Of a DNA stretch of 64,000 nucleotides, positions 12,401 through 23,420 are shown in pieces. The notes under the pieces are model-generated. The model ran no database searches. It was not told where the DNA came from and saw only the letters and a program-made list of their open reading frames with translations. The DNA is from Vanilla planifolia (taxonomy: Eukaryota > Streptophyta > Magnoliopsida > Asparagales > Orchidaceae): assembly GCA_023846275.1 (NCBI GenBank), contig CM043875.1:40020633-40084632 (forward strand), written 5' to 3'. Both the position numbers and the translations under genes were made by a program. The stretch's first letter is position 1. Every line of letters starts with the position of its first letter.

Positions 12401-14152
12401 CAAATATCTTACATAGACCCCAGTGGAAGAGCATTCCAGTTATCTCACAAGGAAACCACAACTTCTCTTTTAATATAATCCACTTCACACAATTCAAAAA
12501 ATTATATTATTCCAATCCAATAGCCACTTGTTTTCACCATTATTTTCAATCTTTGTGCCATCACACCCACAGGATAATCTGCAGCCTAACATTAAATGCT
12601 TATTTTCATCTTCTACTGATATTTTACAAGAGGTCACCCAGTAAACACCTAAAGTCCAATCGACCACCACATTAAACTGCCATATAATTTAAAAATCAGT
12701 ATCAGTCCAACATTATTGTTATCCCCATTTTCAAAAATTTGAAAACAAATGACTTGCACAAGAAATGTTGTGCATAGGTATCATTCGACCAAGCCAGATT
12801 CCTTGTTCTTCCCTTGTTCTATCAGTCAAAATGAAAGACAGCTCATGGCATTTGTGTGTCAAATATCAAGCATTAAATTAGACCACAATGCCTCAAAGAT
12901 TTATCATCCCTATAATTCGCAAACCTCTATATGAACTTCATCATGCCGCCATTTTTGTCTAAGCTTGAACTCCTGTTCGATTTTCACCAAGATGGAATAT
13001 TATATCTTCAAAACATCCTTTCGGACACATCAAGGGCACTATGAATTCGTTATTATACCATTTGGTCTTGCCAACGAACAACAACCTTTCAAGAAATGAT
13101 GAATACAACAAATGATTGCATTCATTCCATTGCATATAAGTTTTACTTACATTCTTTAGCCAAAGGTGATCTAGTACTCCATGTCTCTCTCCTCAAGACA
13201 TTCAAGAAACACCCATCATTACACCCCCTTATCACTATCTGAAACTTCAATTGCGAACCACTCTTTGGTCGTACCTGTGACCATCTAACAAACTTGCACA
13301 TTCCAACACACCTATGGAAGGATGCTTCATGGATACTTTATGATGAATTTATATGGCTTTACTCTGACTTCAAGATTGCGAACAAGCAGCATGAAGAAAA
13401 AAAAAATACGTTGGTCAGCGATAGACAGTATTCTAACAAAAACCATGTAAAACTCGCAGACAGAATTCAAAATTCTTACTTTTACATCTACTAAGAAGTA
13501 CCGGTACCTGCTTAAAAGTCCTTATGTCCCACATTCTAATTGTGGAATCAGAAGAACAAGAACAGAGCAAATTTGGCGAGGAGGGCACCTCTAACGATAT
13601 TTCATGGATAGTTCCCCGGTGACCTCTGCACTCACCGAGAAATTGCCCGGTTGCAGGTAAGTACAATTTGATTGTGTCTGTCGATAATGAAACTGCCATA
13701 TTGGAAATATCGGGGCTTACATTCAATGCAAGCAAGAGAAAAATCTAACGTCAGATACGTGCAGCAGAAACATGAACAATATTATATAATGACAACGGTT
13801 ACTACTACTCTTTGAAGGACGGAATTAGGATATTCAGAAGGAGAAGATAGTAAAGTGAATACCTTGAAGCTATCTGAAAGACGTAATCCTCGCCAAAATT
13901 GGTCTGAATTGTGTTCTTCATTGCGAGGCGCTTGGAGAAAGAACCGGCGTCCGGATAGATGGAGGACGACGCAGCAGTAGAGCCACCGCACGAATCCATC
14001 TCCGACTCGGTAACGGATTCCATCTCCATGTCGTCGGCTTCCATATCCGTCGTACGTTTGCGCTGCTCTTCCCTATGTTGTGCAGAGAGTGAAGACCATG
14101 GAAACGTAGGGTTTTCGACGGGCTGCTCTTCAACAGAACTTTTTTCGCCCAT
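3478..14152 (-). CDS. WD40-repeat protein, WDR89 homolog (5' part, five exons; 3' end not found)
   Basis: Exons on the minus strand: 14152-13863, 13715-13508, 10466-10371, 9008-8934 and 3588-3478. Together they give 780 nt, or 260 residues, in one open frame with GT-AG introns of 147, 3041, 1362 and 5345 bp. The N-terminus is acidic and low-complexity (residues 1-70). It is followed by a segment typical of plant WDR89 homologs (NTIQTNFGEDYVFQIAS, about residues 80-96). WD40 blades follow: GHRGTIHE...IRMWDIR in exon 2 (about 131-163), EIFSFS.GGSS..LLAGG in exon 3, CFWDLRNGKQVACLEESH in exon 4, and KLISSSVDGLLCLFDTDG in exon 5. WD40 propellers are protein-binding scaffolds; the specific role of WDR89 is not shown here. 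The final visible exon ends at a normal GTAAGA donor, so the gene should continue. The family is about 380-400 residues long, so roughly the last third is missing: beyond the left edge, or lost. The start ATG at 14152 opens the exon; later in-frame ATGs remain possible. Confidence 0.85.
4660..6000 (+). mobile_element. Decayed LINE (L1-type non-LTR retrotransposon) reverse-transcriptase relic
   Basis: Reading across several frameshifts and stops, the plus strand resembles a plant L1-type reverse transcriptase. From about 4677 it reads FKPINLTTAYKL..KIL, which corresponds to the FRPISL..YK..KIL block. From 4865 it reads MAIMINTKKVYDKMGW, corresponding to MAIK.D..KAYDR..W. PNHWC..LVISCV and IMLING blocks follow. 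The catalytic YADD box appears in a shifted frame at 5193-5207 as YANNV. After it come the WK...LS..KEVLVNSVL block (about 5475-5540) and a weak match to the C-terminal region up to about 6000. The element is dead. It lies in intron 4 of the WD40 gene, opposite to the gene's direction. Its ends were not located. Confidence 0.75.
6010..8930. other. Remainder of intron 4 of the WD40 gene, AT-rich
   Basis: AT-rich sequence between the LINE relic and exon 4, with no open frame above 80 codons and nothing recognisable. It is best read as intron. Confidence 0.5.
12945..13135 (+). mobile_element. Ty3/gypsy reverse-transcriptase scrap inside intron 2 of the WD40 gene
   Basis: At 13010-13099 the plus strand reads KTSFRTHQGHYEF..IPFGLAN, ending in KK and a stop. 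This is the recognisable [20 protein letters not shown] block of Ty3/gypsy reverse transcriptase. The sequence on both sides loses the frame and no LTRs are visible. It is antisense to the host gene and shares no close similarity with the intact element at 32-43 kb, so it is an older, unrelated insertion. The frame to the right, up to about 13400, may be further decayed pol, but I could not match it. Confidence 0.65.
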
Positions 14153-14159
14153 ATAAACT

Positions 14160-17100
14160 GCTCGTTAAATTAATTAAAGACGGTCGCGTTTATGTTATTT
14201 TATTTTTAATAAATATGTTTTAATCAAATTTTTATTATCATCTACATAGACTTATTTTTTAAAAAATTAAAATGTCTTTTTACATTTTTTCCCTAAATTT
14301 ATAAGTCTTTAAACAATGCTACGAATATGATCAGATTTAGAATTATTATTCAAAATATTATAATAGTATTGTAAAGAATAATTGAATATATTAAATTAAT
14401 ATAAATGAGATACGTAAAGATAAAATTAAAATTTAATATTATGAGATAAAAATAATTATTATTTTTAAATTTAGAAATTGATATTTTTCAAGCTTTAGAG
14501 GCCGTTATCCACCACGTAACGGCGGGTAATAGCATTTGTTTTAATATGAAATCAGAAGATTTTATGGCACTGAAATTTGATATAATTAAAAAATATTTCA
14601 GATAACTTTTATTTTAAAAAATAACTAAGCACAATTAATCATATGATTTAAATGGCTAAATTTTTAAACTATAATAAGTTAATATATTAAGAAAAATACA
14701 GGGAGATAGAAAAAGTGGCTTTGTTGGTAAGCAAATAAACACAAATGGAAACAATGTTGATTTTTAAGTAAATGGTATGTGAAATTGACTTGAATAGAAA
14801 ATTTGTCTTTTGAGTAAATAAAATGTGAAGTGATTATTGCAAGAAAGCATGTATCATTGTTTTTTATATTATTTTAGTATATGATTTGTAATGTGCAAAA
14901 AACAATAATAAGATGTCCCTTATGAAAACAAGTTAATTAACTAAATAATATACACTTTCAATACAAGCCCATTTAAAAGATCAATGAAAAACTCAATTCA
15001 TCACAAAATTAAGTAATTATATAAGATCATAGTTAAAAAAGTTTGAATAAAATAGAGTTATTACTATTTTATTAAGATCATAATATCACAATAGTTAATT
15101 GAACAAATCCATCAAAGTAAATTGAACAAATGCATAATAAATTGTACTCAATATTTAAAAACTATAATGATTAGATATTAAGATACACGTCTTTTAAATA
15201 CAATAAGAAAAAACATATGAAAGAAGCAACCTAAAATCACAAAAAAAATATATTTTATTTGGTGTTATCCAACTTGCCCATTCAACTCTTATGTTGAAAT
15301 CGTTTGAGTCAATTGCTCAAATCAATGAGGATAAACAATAAATGAGAAATATATATTATATAGAAGTTTAAAATTAGGATAGATTAACAACAAAGATAAT
15401 GCAAAATAACAAGTCACATAAAAATCATGTTAGAAAATAGTAACTCTTGTGGCATGATAGCAATAATATTTAGATGAGTTATGCCATGATCATTTTATCA
15501 TTGTGTAGTAACAACCATCTTTCCCTTAAATAATTTGTACATTTTATCTTTTTGTTAAATTATTTCATTCCAATCAAAGAACTAATTCTTATTTAGAATA
15601 TTAATGTTCAGTTATAAAAATAAAACAAAACACCTTTTCAACTTCAAATAATAGTTTTTATAATAAGATTATGCATTATTTGTGGATGAGTATGCATGCG
15701 ACATTTACATATGCTGCATAATATAGAATTGGATGATCCACAAAGTTATGCCAAAATACAACATGATGCCAACAAAGATAGTATTGGACAAGAACATGAA
15801 AAACATTTTTGAGTTGAACTATGTTTTAAAAGGCATTAGTTTGTCTCTAATCTTTAGTTTTTTTTATATTTTAGTATAGATAAATATTTTTACAATGCCT
15901 TGAAACAAATTATTATTCTTAGCTTCAAGATTAGTTACTCATGATTATTAATTAGTTCATTTCCTCTTATAGATTGCTCAATATAAATTAGTATAATTTG
16001 TTAATTATTTGTGCTAAATTTCTAATTTGACAATTTGAAAGTTGCTCTAAATTTAGCATATATAATTAATAATTTATAGTGAATAATTATTATTTCTTCG
16101 ATGTTAATTTTTAAAGTTATTATTAATTAAATTGCAAGTATAAAATTCAATACTTGCAAAATCATTACTTAGAATGGGTTACAATAATGTAATAATTAAT
16201 TAAATAAATTTATAAAAATGATAACATAAACATGCGCAAATGTTATCAAAGATTTTAAATCATAATGATGAATGTAAAATACATTTGTATAAGTCACCAA
16301 AAGAAAGCTTATTAAAAAAAGAGTCAACCTAAAACTAAGATAACAATAAACACAACCCAGGATGATGTGAGATGATTAGGTATGATGGTGGATAATTCTT
16401 TAAAAAAAATATAAAAAAACATAAAAATTTAGGAAATCACATTATTGTTAGCACATTTTAAAAATGAAATTTAAAAATGGTAAAAACATATGAAATAATT
16501 GATAATTATAAAGTTTCAAAAGTTTAATGGGGTTAAATTATGCAATCATAAATTACATTTAGAGATGCCACTTGAAGTAGCTAGATTCCAAAATCCAAGG
16601 GATTATATTGAAAACCAACTCAAGGTATCATTTGTTTTACAATTAAAATAAAAACACAATAAAAATGAAAACAATGAACGTGTTATAATTAAAATATATT
16701 TTTGAAATGTAACATTATGTTATTAAAAAAATATAATATATATTAAAAACAAAATAGTCATGTATAGAGATAAAATTGCCTCTTAATTTTTGAAAAATAA
16801 ACATTGCAAAAACATAATAATTGTAAATTTAAAATTTTTTAGATATTTCTTTAATTAGGTTGCTCAATTAGAATGCAATCCAAAATTGGGTTGCATCTTG
16901 TCAAAGTTTGTGACACTATACTTCCCCAATCACATATCAAAAACAAACCGCAAATTAAAACTATGAATTCATCAAGCAATTTGACTCCTTTTTAGGTCGC
17001 ATATGCTTAATCAATTCTAACGAAACACAATAACATGAAAATAATATGCAATAATGATATTTAGAAAATTATAACTAAATATTACAATTTAAAAAAAAAA

Positions 17101-17800
17101 ATCAAAAACATTAAATTAAAAATTACTATCTATTCATGAATACAATTCCAAAATACAATCTATTTAGAAAATACCATATATTTACAAAAACAAACCCCGA
17201 GTTAAAAAAACAAACAAAGGAAAAGCTTCAAAATAAATAGATAAAGAATTTCATGTTAATAAGAAATATCATTTTTTATGTAGATTTGTTGCCACTTAGA
17301 TATCATATTCAGATATACACGCAGGTAGCAGAAATGACATGCTACAAGATAAGAAAGAACAAACACCATTTTACCATTCGGCAAACTTTTATTAGTCAAA
17401 TTAACTTACAATCTTCATCAGGTTCAATCATCTCACAAACCATCTTCACACGCCAAACAATGTAAATTTTCCAGAGAAGAAAAAGAAAAAATGAAATGCA
17501 TATGACATAAGGAAAAACATAGAAAAAAATTCACATTTATATTTACATTATATCTGCTGGACAGATAAGATATTTTTAAAACAAAAGACAGATAATACAA
17601 CTCACAAAGCAACCATACAAAAAAATAATAATAATAATAAAAAAAGACCATTACAAAAAACATAATCTGCATGTAAGAGCTAACCAGGACACTTGAAAAA
17701 AGACATGTCCATGAAGATACAAATATAACCAACCGAGAACTAAAGGGAAAAAATAAACACAGATGTTCAACTGGGCTAAGAACCAGCACAATTTTTACAA
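14160..17800. other. AT-rich intergenic DNA between two minus-strand genes
   Basis: The stretch separates the 5' end of the WD40 gene from the 3' end of the DUF789 gene. Its right-hand end should contain the DUF789 transcript's 3' flank, and its left end the WD40 promoter; an A/T-rich TATA-like run lies about 50-70 bp upstream of the WD40 start codon, but many such runs occur here. A short (ATA)n run lies at about 17622-17640. I saw no genes, RNA genes or clear transposons. Confidence 0.5.
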
Positions 17801-18137
17801 GTGCTCCACCACCGGAACCCTTTAATTCACCTCCTTGTAGTCAATTATTTCCGCTGAACATATGTTTTTCTGGTCTTCTGTGAACTTCGAACTGCAGCAA
17901 TGGTTTTTTACAAGCTTAAATGACCATTTCATCAACAAGCTACCGTCTTCTTTTCATTTAACTTATGATTTTTGTTTTATGCATCTCTTTTGCTTTTTAG
18001 AAAATGATGAACGTCACAGCAAGCAAACAGTCCTGTTCTCCTTCCCCTCATGGTACCAAAACGTGAAGCTCGTGCAGCATAACCACGGACCACACAAGGA
18101 ACATCTGATGGAACTAAACAGAGGCTCAAAATAAGCT
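17800..18137 (-). other. Probable 3' untranslated and flanking region of the DUF789 gene
   Basis: Base composition becomes less AT-rich just beyond the stop codon of the DUF789 gene. There are no long frames on the minus strand. The plus-strand open frame at 17862-18134 (90 codons) resembles nothing known and ends just short of the DUF789 stop, so I read it as antisense to the 3' UTR. Confidence 0.4.
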
Positions 18138-21100
18138 TTATTTGAAGAACTTGCTCTGCGAAGCAAAGAAGCGGTGATCCGGGAGGTCTACATTAAGAAG
18201 TAGAAGCCACTTATTTGCAGCTTGGATCAGTCTGTTGGCGAGCTTCCCGTCATGTCCGCCATTTGAAGTCCATATGGAACTTTTGAACTTATAGGATGCA
18301 AGGCCAAACACTGGAAGAGAAATCTTTGGAACCACTTCAACTTCAGAGAGTTTAGAACAAGCAGGTCCACAAGCGATCGAACCGTCTATATCAGAGGAGA
18401 GCAAACACACTAGAATGAGGATCTGATTCAATTCAACGCATAAAGGTTTGAATATCCATTACAACAAGCTTGGACAAATAAGAGTAGGATAGCCTACTCC
18501 ACTTCTTTGTTTAAGTATTCCAAACAACATTGAAGTATTTGATTTAAACAGAACAAGTGCTAATTTTTTCCATCAAATAAAGATACAACTACATAGTTCT
18601 TCAACTTTCACAAAAATTGAGCAAAAGAGAAGCATCAAACAAACAGAACTTCCAGAAGGATTAGATAAACTTCAATGAATCAATAAGGAATATAGAAAGT
18701 GCATCATCATCTTAGGAAGATTCATAGTTTGCTTTGCATGACTCCACCAGCTGATAAGTGCATTTTAGCACGTTTGCCAAGCAGTAGTCTACCCAAAATA
18801 TTAAGCAAGTTTTACAATAAAGGCACAAACATCATAAAACAAAGAAGAAAACTAAACAAAAAACATTGAATCTAAAGATGATTACAACCTACATGGTAAC
18901 AAGTAATTTTCAAGTTAAAGAGAACAAAAAGATAAATTTTGTAAAATACGGATCTACATCAGGAATAAAATGGTGTTCAGAGTAAGCAAAAAGGATATGA
19001 CAAGTACCTTTCAACTGGGTAGAAAGACAATGAAATGTGAGAAAAGAAGCATCAAGATCCCTCAATGTTGGTCCAGTTGGTATTCGATAGATTGGATACC
19101 TGCACAAAGATTAATGGAATTAGAAATCTTTCAAAATATTAGACTTCAAGAGCTCACGTTTTGAAAGCAGTCGAAGCATTACCATGCAACAGAAAGCCAA
19201 CTGGCTGGAAGAAGGTTGCTGCTTCTAATCGTCTTTAATGCTGGGAATCTTTTTGCCAGATCTACAACCTGGTTCGACCATGCAATGTCAAAAGCAAAAT
19301 AGTATGAAAAAAAAAGAAAACTTGTGAGAAAAAACCTTGCCTTATCAGTCAAAGGTTCACGGGAATAGGGACGATCTTGCTCAAGGTATTCAAATATCAG
19401 GCAGCCTTGGCATTCTCCACCATCACTTTCATCACTAGAAAACTCTTCTTGCACACATGTTTGTTTCTCCTCGAAGGAGAGTTCATCCATCTCACTAGTG
19501 GAGTTTCTTGAAAGATGGCCTTTGCACCAGTATCCTGGACATTTACAACCTCCGTCAATTTCAGAATCACTGCTCCCATCACTGCAGGAATCTCTAAAAG
19601 ATTCAAAATCACAGTCTTCCCCAGGTGCCCTGTGAATCAACCCAAAATTAAAAATAATTGTGACAGCTGATGGATATAATGAAGTATAATCCAGATGAAA
19701 TATCAGCTGTAATGCAAATTCTAAGGCTAGCAAAAAAAAATTGAGCTCAGTGGAAATATAAAAGATCCATGAGCACTGAAGAATGTTTTAGTCAAATTAA
19801 ATGTGCTGCTCAAAGTTTAGATTTTTTTCCATTTCTTTGGCAGTAAGGGTTGCCAAAACTTGCATTCCAACTAGTTATCGAAATAAGATGACTTGTAAAT
19901 TCTAAACTTCACCAAAGTTGAGGAGTTCAAAATTATCTATAAAACAACATAAGACTCGAAATGGTATCAACTTAAGGTTTGTTTGACACAATTTTTGCTG
20001 AATATTAACCTAATTAATAAAAAGTATGTTTGAAAAATGTTGTTTTAAAGTATATTTAAAGAGGAATAAATTGCAAGACTTCCATGTTTTAAATTTTTTT
20101 AAATATGGTCAAGGTTTGAAAACAAGGATTTACCTTATTTTTTGGCATGTAGGCCATAGATATGAAGAACCAAAACAAATTCCACATTCTTAAGTGGCAC
20201 TATGAATCAAATTTCATATTTTTGGATCATGCTTCATTATAACGATCCTCATCAAGATCACCGCAAAAGCACAGCCAGATATTACAACAATAATGCAACT
20301 ATAACAGTACAAATGAGTTTGGAATCTCAAATTAAGTCCTCGGTTTTATTAATACAAGGCTGGGACAGGATTGATTATACCATTGCTTAGCAACCTAATT
20401 AAAAAAGAAACCAATTTATTTCAGTGAACAGCATGCAACTTCATATAAATTGGGTATCATATAATTATATAATCAGGATGCAATGAACAGAACTATTAGT
20501 CATCCACAGGAATAGCGTGAAATGATAATTTTTCAAATTTTTCGCATTCAATTCCTGAATAGTCGTTATGTTCCTACCTTTCCAACCTGAATTATCGGCC
20601 TCTTTAATGATAAAAATAGCTTATAAAAGTACTGCATAACTACGAGCAGAAACACGAATTTCACAATAACACAAATACGGTGAAGAAGATGACATCTAAA
20701 ATTTTTTGAAACTTAAAGTAGGTAAAAACCAACATGGCAAATTAAAAATGTACAACAAAAAGAAGCGAAAGAAGACTACCTATGGCGAAGCTGCTGACTA
20801 CTTGAGCTTGCATACAACTGGATACCCGACAGGTAAGGTACGTAGTACTGAACAACAGAATCCCTTCCATTAAGAACAAGAGGGACACCCACGCCATAGG
20901 CACTCCACTCCTTGAAGGATTCCCACAAATCTCCCAACGTAAAGTACGCCCTACACGCCTCATCACACTTGCACCAACCTCTCATCTTCGTCTGGAAAGC
21001 GAATCGAATTCATCAATTGTCGTCTAGGAACCGGAAAAGAAAAACGGAAGAATGGTAGAGAAGGAAACTTTTAGCACTTTTGAGAGATAATGGACAGGGA

Positions 21101-21356
21101 GAGACGGCGTGGTCGCCTTCAAGAACCGGTCCAAGTTACCAAGGGTAACCGGTCTGCGGGAAGCTTCCGCTGGAGCACCCTTCCTATTTGCCGTCTTATG
21201 TGCCACACCGTCCTGCTCGCCGGAGGTGGAAGAAAGAGAAGCAGCCGCTGCATTGCTTTTGCGAGGGACGTAGTATTGGCCCCTCCGTGCCTTCGTCGGC
21301 CCGTAATGCCGCTCCGACCTATCCATTCGCTCAAAGGGGAAGGCTCTCCCAGACAT
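18138..21356 (-). CDS. DUF789 family protein, complete, six exons, 409 aa
   Basis: Exons on the minus strand: 21356-21078, 20991-20780, 19629-19341, 19268-19183, 19099-19008 and 18409-18138. They sum to 1230 nt (409 codons plus TAA) with consistent phases 0,2,0,2,1. The N-terminus ([13 protein letters not shown]) is short and basic; ATG 21356 is the first ATG, and only non-ATG codons extend the frame upstream. Conserved DUF789 blocks are [19 protein letters not shown] (about residues 74-93), MRGW.KC....[26 protein letters not shown] (96-130), [17 protein letters not shown], a Ser/Asp/Glu-rich insert with several cysteines in exon 3, [44 protein letters not shown] (exons 3-5), and [15 protein letters not shown] with a [15 protein letters not shown] end (exon 6). 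DUF789 is a plant family of unknown biochemical role. Four introns are GT-AG. Intron 3 (19340-19269) uses a GC donor (AAG|GCAAGG), the only choice that keeps the frame. Confidence 0.9.
19269..19340 (-). other. Non-canonical GC-AG intron (intron 3 of the DUF789 gene)
   Basis: On the minus strand exon 3 ends ...GATAAG and the intron begins GCAAGG; it ends ...AACCAG before GTTGTAGAT. Joining here gives [13 protein letters not shown], which fits the family's LTDK..DLA..FP block. The nearby GT (AAGGCAAG|GTTTTT) would put a stop into the next exon. The GC donor has the strong AG|GCAAG context typical of the minor GC-AG class. The intron is only 72 bp, near the lower limit for plants. Confidence 0.75.
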
Positions 21357-21507
21357 TTCTTGAACGCAGGCTCTCAATAACAACAAATGCCCTTACAAAG
21401 ATTGAGAGCCTTGACCAGATCAAACCAAATCCGATCGCCAGCCCCGATACGATCGGAAATGAGAGGCTCGTGCCCTAAAATATATCAGAGAGAACAGAAA
21501 TCCAGAG

Positions 21508-21510
<3 letters not shown>

Positions 21511-21540
<30 letters not shown>
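21511..21540. repeat. (GA)15 microsatellite upstream of the DUF789 gene
   Basis: Fifteen uninterrupted GA units on the plus strand, hence CT units on the coding strand of the DUF789 gene, about 155 bp before its ATG. CT-rich tracts are common in plant 5' UTRs and core promoters, so it may be transcribed. A TTATAAG-like motif on the minus strand lies at about 21609-21616, which would suit transcription starting just upstream of the tract; that is only a suggestion. Confidence 0.85.
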
Positions 21541-21544
<4 letters not shown>

Positions 21545-21559
21545 GGGGAAGGAACGGAA

Positions 21560-23370
21560 AGCAACACAGAAAAGGAAAGGTCGACGAATGAAAAACCACG
21601 AAGGTGCGCTTATAAAAGATGGGAAGAGGAACAGAGGACAGGGGACGGAATAAATCCAGTAGTGAGGGTATTCCTGGGATTATCTATTTGCCGTGGGCAG
21701 CCCGAATTGACTTTCACGTACGGATATTTTTGAGGATCATGCGGCTAAGAGGAGACGTTCAAAGTACGTGCGGCGTGGATGCGCCGCGACGAGATGCCAG
21801 TCTGGATTGAATAGTATTTATGGATGGATCACGGTCTGCCATGGAAAAAAAAGGGAACGGGCAAACAGCTATCTATTTTTTTTTGTTGGTCGGATGTTTT
21901 TTTAGTGAACATTAAAAATTTAATAAATAATTTTTATAATTTCTAATCAAATATTTTTTTAAAAAAAGTTATTTTCGAAAGCAGACACTTATTTATAAAC
22001 TAAAATTCAAACTCTATTTTAGAAAACTTTTATTCTCTTTTCCTCTTTATCAAATCTTTTAAAAAAAAATTATTTTTTTTCAAAGGCAACCAATGGCTGT
22101 AGCGGTGGATGGTTATTGCCGCTGAGGAGCGGCTAGCTGAAAGCTTCCACTGTGGTAGTAACCAAGTAATTGTAAAATATCAAGAACTTTATAATCTTAA
22201 AATTAGCTGAATTACTTGGCTTTTTATAAGTCTATTTATTGACTTTTAAAATTTTATTTTTATTAGATATTACTAGACCAAATACATTATTTTTTTTATT
22301 AGAATATGTAAATCAAATACTCTTTAGAATTATTTTTATTCGTAATATACGTTTAAAATTTGATGAAAATAAAAAAATTGTGTTATACAAATTTTTTTAA
22401 AATATATTTTTTATTTAATACTTTAAATAACCTTCTTTTTTAAAATATGATTTCTTTTAAGTATTATAATAGAATATTTATTAAAAATATAATTTTATTA
22501 TGAAGAGCATTAGATCAGTTATACTTATAAAAATGTCTTTACAATTAAGATTGATCTTGGTACTATTCTTTTTTAATGCAATGGTGGGAATACAGAGATT
22601 ATAACATAAAGAGGTTGCTGAGGTCAAAATACAATGCAAAGTGATGAAAAATAGTTACAATCCTTACAACAAAATTAACAATCATAATCAAAGCATCTAA
22701 ACACTTCCTGAGGAGATTGAGAATGCTTCAAATTGTTGAAAAGAGAAAAATCAGATGTTACTAGAAAAATGTTTCGCTACCCCTTAGATGAAGAAGGTGA
22801 CAATTTAGATTTGACGATGCTAAGTTCGTCATGAAATATTTCTTTCATCAATAGTTTGAAAAGTGAATGGCTATGATTTAAGTGGGCAAAAGCAACACTA
22901 TCATTTGTCCTTAATTCATTTTACTAATGTTTATATAAATATGATGAGTTGCAGTATCATTAGTTCATTATGTAGCACATCAAGATAAATGCGACATTCT
23001 CTTATATATTGTGCAAATGAGTGCTATATTTACTTGTACTCAATTAACAACTTTAACTTATATGGAAGAGTATGTTTTCTTGAATTTCTTATTGGCATTA
23101 AAATTTAGAATAGAAAACTCACACATTTTTCAATGAGACAAATATCGTTTTTGAGGTTCACTTTATAGAGGATAAAAGTTATTTTTGCATTTGATTGTCA
23201 AGAAGCCTCATCTTCTCTACTAGAAATGACTCCTCTACATTCAAAATTTGATGCACCATTATTGTTATCCTTTAACCCACATCAACAAAAACTTTAAAAG
23301 AAGACAAAATTCCTTTGTCGATAAACATCTTGGAATTTACAAGTCATGATAAGAAATTTTAACCAATGCA
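21560..23370. other. Upstream flank of the DUF789 gene passing into AT-rich intergenic DNA
   Basis: The first 250 bp or so remain moderately GC-rich and probably belong to the DUF789 promoter; beyond about 21,860 the sequence is AT-rich. I could not identify a gene or element. Confidence 0.4.
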
Positions 23371-23373
23371 AGG

Positions 23374-23378
<5 letters not shown>

Positions 23379-23415
<37 letters not shown>
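23379..23415. repeat. (GA)n microsatellite, 37 bp
   Basis: Uninterrupted GA repeat in otherwise unremarkable intergenic DNA. It creates a spurious Leu-Ser repeat in the minus-strand frame. Confidence 0.9.

Positions 23416-23419
<4 letters not shown>

Positions 23420-23420
<1 letters not shown>

Noticed and set aside
13959..14156. Plus-strand 65-codon frame over exon 1 of the WD40 gene
   Set aside because: Mirror of the Ser/Glu-rich coding strand; the minus-strand exon fits the WDR89 family.
21090..21478. Plus-strand frames of 96 codons over the DUF789 first exon
   Set aside because: They are antisense to a well-supported coding exon and match nothing.
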